NCBI GenBank assembly: GCA_002455915.1
Contig: DKLU01000380.1
Coordinates: 601-10,842 of the forward strand
Length of the DNA: 10,242 nucleotides
Source of the DNA: Chryseobacterium sp. UBA6632
Lineage (GTDB): Bacteria > Bacteroidota > Bacteroidia > Flavobacteriales > Weeksellaceae
Direction: 5' to 3'
Within the stretch, counting starts at the first letter, position 1; each line of letters begins with the position of its first letter. Below the pieces are notes generated by a model. That model did no database searches. It was not told the DNA's origin and was given only the letters and a program-made list of their open reading frames with translations. Below are positions 5,810 to 10,242 of the stretch, one piece after another. A program made the translations under genes and the position numbers.

Positions 5810-7666
5810 TTAATTCAATTCAATGACCATCGATGTTTTCGCTGGGATTGTTAAGCGGTTTTGCAATGAAAATTCTTTGTCGGAAATAATGTCTTTTCCT
5901 TTTGAAAATCCCTTTAAAGATTCTGCAAAATGTTTCAGATCCAATGTTTCTTCTTTTTCATTGTTATTTAAAACTACCATTACACTTTCTTTTTCGTTAT
6001 ATCTAAAATACACAAAAACATTATTCTGAGGAACGAAATTTTTAGTTTTTCCGGTATGAATTACTTCTTTTCCTTTTCTCCACTTCAGCAATTTTTGTGT
6101 AAACTGATAAAATTCCTTTTGATCAGGCGTTTGCGTTGAAGGATTAAAAGCATTCACCTTATCCGATTTCCAGCCACCCGGAAAATCTCTTCGGATATCG
6201 GCGTCGCCGCCTTTGTTTTTATCACCTCGCATTCCAACTTCGGAACCGTAATAAATCTGCGGAATTCCGCGAACGGTTGAAATCAACGTCAACCCTAATT
6301 TATAGGCTTTCGGATCATCATTAAAAATTTCATTCCATCTTTCCGTATCGTGATTCTCGAAGAAAACCATGACATTATTGATGTCAGGATACAAGAAATC
6401 GCTTGATAAACTATTGTAAATACGGTTCATCCCGCTATCCCAGCCTTCTTTTTCCTTCAATGCTTTCGGCATATCTCCATACAACATAAAATCCATCACA
6501 GATGGAAGATTGGAGTTGTAATTTGCTGCTTCTCCCGTTTTGGAATCCTTTTGCCAAGCCGAAATATGACCAGCAGTATTCAACCAAGTCTCTCCAACAA
6601 TATTGAATTTTGGATATTCATCGGTAATCGCTTTTGCCCATTTTGCCATCGCTTCTTTATCGTTGTAAGGATATGTATCTACCCGAAAGCCGCCCAATTC
6701 AGCGTATTCTATCCACCAAATCGCATTTTGTGTTAAATATTTTAAAACCAAAGGGTTTTTCTGATTAATATCTGGCATTGTTGTGTCGAACCAGCCGTCC
6801 AACGCGACTCTTTTATCAACTTCAGAAGCGTTTGTATCAAACTGCGTTGTCGTTTTATAATTAGAACGTTTGAAACCATTTTCACCATCATTAAACCAGT
6901 GGATCCAATCTTTGGTTGGTAAATCATTGATCATCCAATGCGAAATACCCCAGTGATTGGTAACATAATCCATCACCAGCATCATCTTTCTTTTATTTAA
7001 TTTTTGAGAAAGTTCTTTGTATTCTTCATTCGTACCATAACGACCGTCGATTTTGTATAAATCTGTCTGGGCATAGCCGTGATAAGAATACACTTTTTCA
7101 TTATCTTCATTCACCGGAGTTAACCAAACAGCCGTTGCACCAAGATTTTGAATATAATCTAAATTATTGATGATTCCTCGCAAATCTCCGCCATGGCGTC
7201 CATTGGGAAGGATTCTGTTTGCTTTTTCGGTTAAGTTGGGTTGAGAATCATTTTTTTCATCGCCGTTGGCAAAACGATCCGGCATAATCAGATACATTAC
7301 ATCTTTTGAGGTAAATGATTCTCTGTTAGCAGAGTTAGGTTCTCGTTGTTTCAATTCATATGTATAAGAACCTATATTTTTTTTACCTTTTTTGATATTA
7401 ATTTTAAACTTCGGAACGTTGATCTCATTGGTATTTACCGTTACAAAAACATAGTTCGAATTTTCAGTTTTCTGAATATCTTTCGCCTGAATACCATCCG
7501 AAAGTTCAATTTCATTATTGGCTATATCTTTTCCATAGACCATGATCTGGAGTTCGGGATTTTTCATTCCCTTCCACCAAAATGCGGGTTCTACTTTGTC
7601 TAAAGGTTTTTGTGAGAAAGCTATAATCGCAGTTGAGAGAGCGATGATGGTATATATTTTTTTCAT
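5810..7666 (-). CDS. Periplasmic GH13 alpha-glucan hydrolase (neopullulanase/cyclomaltodextrinase-like, SusA type)
   Basis: This 618-residue retaining alpha-glycosidase of family GH13 probably hydrolyses maltodextrins, cyclodextrins or pullulan fragments in the periplasm. A signal peptide (about 1-19, MKKIYTIIALSTAIIAFSQ) without a lipobox is followed by an N-terminal beta domain (about 20-108, cyclomaltodextrinase-N like), the (beta/alpha)8 barrel (about 118-530) and a C-terminal beta domain (about 540-618). The conserved regions are intact: MDYVTNHWG at 232-240 (Asp233, Asn237, His238), MPDIN at 297-301, GGFRVDTYPY at 325-334 with nucleophile Asp330, VGETW at 357-361 with acid/base Glu359, and FFENHD at 435-440 with Asp440. 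It should be active. Length matches SusA-like enzymes. It precedes the NTF2-like/MFS pair but is separated from it by two repeats, and three more repeats lie just upstream of its start. Exact substrate preference cannot be read. Confidence 0.94.
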   Translation of the reverse strand: MKKIYTIIALSTAIIAFSQKPLDKVEPAFWWKGMKNPELQIMVYGKDIANNEIELSDGIQAKDIQKTENSNYVFVTVNTNEINVPKFKINIKKGKKNIGSYTYELKQREPNSANRESFTSKDVMYLIMPDRFANGDEKNDSQPNLTEKANRILPNGRHGGDLRGIINNLDYIQNLGATAVWLTPVNEDNEKVYSYHGYAQTDLYKIDGRYGTNEEYKELSQKLNKRKMMLVMDYVTNHWGISHWMINDLPTKDWIHWFNDGENGFKRSNYKTTTQFDTNASEVDKRVALDGWFDTTMPDINQKNPLVLKYLTQNAIWWIEYAELGGFRVDTYPYNDKEAMAKWAKAITDEYPKFNIVGETWLNTAGHISAWQKDSKTGEAANYNSNLPSVMDFMLYGDMPKALKEKEGWDSGMNRIYNSLSSDFLYPDINNVMVFFENHDTERWNEIFNDDPKAYKLGLTLISTVRGIPQIYYGSEVGMRGDKNKGGDADIRRDFPGGWKSDKVNAFNPSTQTPDQKEFYQFTQKLLKWRKGKEVIHTGKTKNFVPQNNVFVYFRYNEKESVMVVLNNNEKEETLDLKHFAESLKGFSKGKDIISDKEFSLQNRLTIPAKTSMVIELN

Positions 7667-7691
7667 TTTTAATATTTTAAACTAATATTTT

Positions 7692-7777
7692 TAAACGCAA
7701 AGGACGCTAAGATTTTTTTTTCTACTAACTATTTTTAAGTTCACAAAGGCGTTTCACTTAACTAAGCTATCAAAGAT
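7692..7777 (+). repeat. ~86-bp intergenic repeat, copy C
   Basis: TAAACGCAAAGGACGCTAAG, T-run, CTACTAACT, TTTTTAAGTTCACAAAG, GCGTTTCACTTAA, CTAAGCTATCAAAGAT. It starts 26 bp upstream of the GH13 start codon, within the space where its promoter should lie. With copies D and E it fills the 396-bp gap 7667-8062, in which I see no gene. Confidence 0.87.
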
Positions 7778-7822
7778 TTTTGTCTTGAGTTAGTTTTTTA
7801 AACTTTACGCTTTTGTATTTTT

Positions 7823-7907
7823 TAACGCAAAGGGCGCTAAGTTTTTTTTGACTACTATTATTTTTTAAGTTCGCTAAGGCGTTTCACTTAACGAAGCTCA
7901 CAAAGAT
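7823..7907 (+). repeat. ~86-bp intergenic repeat, copy D (best hairpin)
   Basis: TAACGCAAAGGGCGCTAAG, T-run, GACTACTATT, TTTTTTAAG, TTCGCTAAG, GCGTTTCA, CTTAACGAAGCTCACAAAGAT. The right half folds: 7870-7878 pairs with 7887-7895 in 8 of 9 positions around the loop GCGTTTCA. No T-run follows on the transcribed minus strand, so it is not a standard terminator. It starts 131 bp from copy C. Confidence 0.87.
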
Positions 7908-7965
7908 CTTTTATTTTGCATAAGTCAATTTTGAAATTTTAATTTAGCCTATATTTTATATTTTT

Positions 7966-8047
7966 TAACGCAAAGAGCGCTAAGTTTTTTTGACTACTAT
8001 TCTTTTTTCGTTCGCAAGGGCGTTTCACTCAGCGAATGATAGCGGTG
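7966..8047 (+). repeat. ~86-bp intergenic repeat, copy E
   Basis: TAACGCAAAGAGCGCTAAG, T-run, GACTACTATT, TTCGCAAGG, GCGTTTCACTCAGCGAA, then a diverged end. The outer pairing TTCGC/GCGAA is kept although the inner stem bases differ from copy D. It starts 143 bp from copy D and ends 16 bp from the stop codon of the zinc hydrolase gene. Confidence 0.8.
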
Positions 8048-8062
8048 CTTTTGATATTTGTT

Positions 8063-9121
8063 TTAAATTTTATCTTTTTCGGTATAGCCGGTGCAAAATA
8101 AGGTTTCACCTTTGTTGACGGGTGGAGTTCCTATTTTATAGAGGATAATTCCGTTTGTATTTGAAATAACGTCTTGTTTTTTATTTCCGAATTCATCGGT
8201 TATATAACCTAAGATTTGATTCTTTTTTACTTTGTCTCCGCTTTTCAAATCGCTGTAGAAAATTCCGCTTTCAGGAACTTTGATGTAGTCTTGCTGATTG
8301 AGCAGAATTGCTGTTTTTTTATTGATGAACTTCGATTTTCTTCTTACATAATTTCCGGAATGTTCAAGCATATTGTACACCGCCGTTTTAATCAGGTCTA
8401 CATTTTCTTTCTGAACAGTTCCTAATTTCCCAGCCTCAATACTTAACGCAGTAATTCCTTGTTGGGTTGCTTGTTTGAAAGCATATTTTGCCGGTTCGGT
8501 TTGGGTTAAATTATATGGATATGAAACAATGTGATCAATTTGCGACTGAGCTGATAAATCATGAGCCAACTTGGTATTTTCAGGAGTATCTTTTCTATTG
8601 TAATAGCATACAAATGGCAGCAAATCTTCGTTGGCATCACCTCCGTGAATATCTAGAAATATCGTTGAATTTGAGATAATTTCTTTTGTGATCAAATTTG
8701 CAATTTGATCTGTCGGAGTTCCATTTGCAGAACCCGGAAAAGCGTTGTTTAAATTTTTTTGATCTAAAGGATTAATGAAAGGTGTTCTTTTCTGAAAAGA
8801 TTCAACATTCGCAATCGGAACAATAATAATCGTTCCTTTGATCTGATCGGGATCTATATCCTTCAATATTTCCTGAACGGCAACAATTGGCGGATATTCG
8901 TAACCGTGAATTCCTGCCACGATGCTGAAAACTGGTCCTTTTTCCTTCCCTTTAATTATAGAAACAGGAAGATAAGTTTCTTTTGTCTCACTTTTAATAC
9001 TAAAAACGGTATCTTTTCTAAATGAACCTTTTTGTTCAAGGATTTGACTTATTTTTTGTGCATTGACCCATAAACCCATTATTGCTAATGATAACAATGT
9101 CGCTTTCTTCATAATTTTCAT
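8063..9121 (-). CDS. Secreted succinylglutamate desuccinylase/aspartoacylase-family zinc hydrolase
   Basis: This protein of about 352 residues has the AstE/AspA (M14-like) zinc hydrolase fold. Such enzymes cleave an amide bond of an acylated amino acid or short peptide. With the start at 9121, the zinc ligands are His72 and Glu75 in GIHGYEYPP and His159 in DIHGGD. The substrate-side segment RTPFINPLDQKNLNNAFPG follows at about 112-130, and the catalytic Glu is probably Glu229 in SIEAG. The C-terminal part (about 260-350) is a biotinyl-like beta domain common in secreted members (GIFYSDLKSGDKVKKNQILG). A signal peptide (MKKATLLSLAIMGLWVNAQ) makes it periplasmic, so cytosolic arginine catabolism (true AstE) is unlikely. 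The ATG at 9121 is preferred over an upstream TTG; the ATG at 9112 is equally plausible. It follows the symporter gene by 25 bp, so an operon is likely. Confidence 0.88.
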   Translation of the reverse strand: MKIMKKATLLSLAIMGLWVNAQKISQILEQKGSFRKDTVFSIKSETKETYLPVSIIKGKEKGPVFSIVAGIHGYEYPPIVAVQEILKDIDPDQIKGTIIIVPIANVESFQKRTPFINPLDQKNLNNAFPGSANGTPTDQIANLITKEIISNSTIFLDIHGGDANEDLLPFVCYYNRKDTPENTKLAHDLSAQSQIDHIVSYPYNLTQTEPAKYAFKQATQQGITALSIEAGKLGTVQKENVDLIKTAVYNMLEHSGNYVRRKSKFINKKTAILLNQQDYIKVPESGIFYSDLKSGDKVKKNQILGYITDEFGNKKQDVISNTNGIILYKIGTPPVNKGETLFCTGYTEKDKI

Positions 9122-9146
9122 AGAATTAAAGATAATCAAATAATTT

Positions 9147-10133
9147 TTAAACGACTGATTTTCTTTGTGCTATTTTGCTTGCGAGCCAACTCACATAGAA
9201 CAGCTGAAAACTATGATAAACCATCACGGGTAACAGAAATAAAACCTTCTGATCATCAGGAACTCCCAATACCAAAAGGAAGAGACTTCCGTGTACTAAA
9301 GATTTCTTTGAACCACAAAATGTTACTGTGATGACATCCTTCGCATTGAACCTCATCTTTTTTGCAATGAATTGCAAAATATTGTAAACCGCAAAAAATA
9401 AAAAAACCACACTGAATGCCAGAATTAAAAATACAACTGGAGGAACTGAACCGAAAATATTTTCAATAAATGCTGTGGAGAAACTATCATAGACAATTAA
9501 TAAAATAATCAGCCTGTCAAATTCTGCGATGATCGTTGAATATTTGGTGATCCATTTTTTGAATACTGGATTTAATAAAATTCCTAAAATGATAGGTAAT
9601 AAAACTTTAATTAAAAGCTGCTGAACGACTTTGCCATGATTTTCGGAACCGGAAGTGGGTTCAAGGAAAAAGCTCATCAATAATGGCGTCATGACAATTC
9701 CGATTAATCCTGAGATAGACGCATTGAATATCGCAGAAGTCACATTCCCTTTAGCAATAGAAACCATGACCACAGATGATGAAACCGTTGATGGCAAACA
9801 GGCAAGAAAGAATATGGAAAGCCAGATATTTTCAAATTCTGAGCTTTTTACCAATGGGTAAAACAGTAAAACCAGCAGCGGAAAAAAAATGAAAGTTCCG
9901 GACTGAATGAGTAAATGCAGCTTCCAGTTGGAAATATCTTTTACGACTTCTTTTAAATTAAGTTTCAGTCCGTACAAAAGGAAAATCCCGGCAATTCCCC
10001 AATCGATAAAAGCTGAAAGATTGAAAAATTCATTATAAGACTCCTTAAAAGGAATCAATTTTGCCATAAAGACCATTACGATTAACAGGAGAAGGAATGT
10101 ATTCTGCTTGTTAAGAATTTTAGTCAGTTTCAT
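9147..10133 (-). CDS. Bile acid:Na+ symporter family (YfeH/SBF-like) membrane protein
   Basis: This is a 328-residue inner-membrane protein with about 9-10 hydrophobic segments, of the SBF-like (YfeH) branch of the BASS superfamily. Members import organic anions with sodium, but bacterial YfeH-type substrates are largely unknown. Visible marks, numbered from the ATG at 10133, are FIDWGIAGIFLLYGLKL (42-58), the crossover-type helix ACLPSTVSSSVVMVSIAKGN (111-130) with ASISGLIG after it, and the second conserved block TFCGSKKSLVHGS (271-283), the usual substrate/sodium-site pair. The frame can be extended to a TTG at 10172, but that start lies inside a terminator hairpin, so the ATG with A-rich upstream bases is preferred. 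It is followed 25 bp later by the secreted zinc hydrolase gene. Confidence 0.9.
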   Translation of the reverse strand: MKLTKILNKQNTFLLLLIVMVFMAKLIPFKESYNEFFNLSAFIDWGIAGIFLLYGLKLNLKEVVKDISNWKLHLLIQSGTFIFFPLLVLLFYPLVKSSEFENIWLSIFFLACLPSTVSSSVVMVSIAKGNVTSAIFNASISGLIGIVMTPLLMSFFLEPTSGSENHGKVVQQLLIKVLLPIILGILLNPVFKKWITKYSTIIAEFDRLIILLIVYDSFSTAFIENIFGSVPPVVFLILAFSVVFLFFAVYNILQFIAKKMRFNAKDVITVTFCGSKKSLVHGSLFLLVLGVPDDQKVLFLLPVMVYHSFQLFYVSWLASKIAQRKSVV

Positions 10134-10151
10134 TTTTAAGAATTTTTGAGT

Positions 10152-10195
10152 GAAAATAAAAAACTTTGTCAAAGATTGAAAACTTTGACAAAGTT
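10152..10195 (-). terminator. Intrinsic terminator of the off-window upstream gene
   Basis: A perfect 13-bp inverted repeat (10162-10174 with 10183-10195) surrounds an 8-nt loop. On the minus strand it is followed by TTTTTTATTTT. It ends a transcript that enters from the right edge and lies 29 bp before the symporter ATG. Each arm is also nearly palindromic by itself (CTTTG-n-CAAAG), so alternative folds are possible. Confidence 0.85.
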
Positions 10196-10200
10196 GCTTG

Positions 10201-10242
10201 TTCCCCGATCGTTCCTAGCCCCGATCGCAGCATTTGTTTGAG
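10201..10242 (-). repeat. Fragment of a dispersed palindromic element at the right edge
   Basis: The plus strand holds CCCCGATCG twice (10203-10211 and 10219-10227, offset 16) within TCCTAGCCCCGATCGCAGC. From memory this resembles the other half of the element whose beginning is seen at 1-79, in the same orientation and again just downstream of a presumed minus-strand gene. The duplicated 9-mer is certain; the element identity is an inference. No reading frame here can be assigned to a gene with confidence. Confidence 0.4.

Noticed and set aside
3614..7666. A complete Sus-like polysaccharide utilisation locus
   Set aside because: No SusC/SusD pair, sensor or regulator is present in the window; only a hydrolase, an NTF2-like protein and a carrier can be supported.
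7823..7907. The 86-bp repeats as intrinsic terminators
   Set aside because: On the transcribed minus strand the stem is followed by A residues, not a T-run, and the stems are weak in copies A, B and C.
5561..8047. CRISPR-like array (repeats of constant size separated by ~45-58 bp spacers)
   Set aside because: The repeats are about 86 bp, diverged, T-rich and interrupted by a complete gene. There are no cas genes, and flanking similarity extends into the spacers.
10134..10172. 13-residue N-terminal extension of the symporter
   Set aside because: It opens at TTG inside the stem of a terminator hairpin; an ATG with suitable upstream bases follows at 10133.

Overview
The base composition (AT-rich, with poly-A/poly-T intergenic runs), A-rich stretches instead of Shine-Dalgarno sites before start codons, TTTG / TAnnTTTG promoter elements, 'MKK...AQ' secretory signals and the protein families all point to a member of the Bacteroidota. 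Within that phylum a Flavobacteriia / Weeksellaceae organism of the Chryseobacterium type fits best. The genus is an inference from sequence style and was not checked against a database.

Every convincing gene lies on the minus strand, so the window reads from right to left. From the right edge there is the tail of an off-window locus (dispersed-element fragment plus hairpin terminator). A two-gene unit follows: a bile acid:Na+ symporter-like membrane carrier, then a secreted aspartoacylase/AstE-type zinc hydrolase. Next comes a starch/maltodextrin module: a periplasmic GH13 neopullulanase/cyclomaltodextrinase-like enzyme, a small secreted NTF2/SnoaL-fold protein, and an SLC45/GPH-type MFS sugar carrier whose start codon overlaps the stop of the NTF2-like gene (TAATG). 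The module ends in a clear intrinsic terminator. Single genes follow: a DUF1877 protein, a pirin-family cupin, an NAD(P)H-dependent FMN reductase-like flavoprotein and purM (AIR synthetase, purine synthesis).

The intergenic DNA is the most unusual part. An approximately 86-bp repeat family occurs five times in two spaced arrays: two copies upstream of the NTF2-like/MFS pair and three upstream of the GH13 gene. A diverged sixth copy lies upstream of the pirin gene and a half-copy upstream of the FMN reductase gene. Between the FMN reductase gene and purM lies a compact cassette on the minus strand: a near-ideal Bacteroidota promoter (TTTG-N19-TATCTTTG), an A-rich leader, a 24-codon reading frame and a strong intrinsic terminator. 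It could encode a small protein or an approximately 120-nt structured RNA. A separate GC-rich multi-hairpin element sits between the pirin and FMN reductase genes. Both window edges appear to hold opposite halves of one type of dispersed palindromic element, and the left one supplies the stop codon of purM.

Functionally, the clearest joint story is carbohydrate use: a periplasmic alpha-glucan hydrolase with an inner-membrane sugar carrier. No SusC/SusD genes, regulator, tRNA, rRNA, CRISPR array or transposase is visible.
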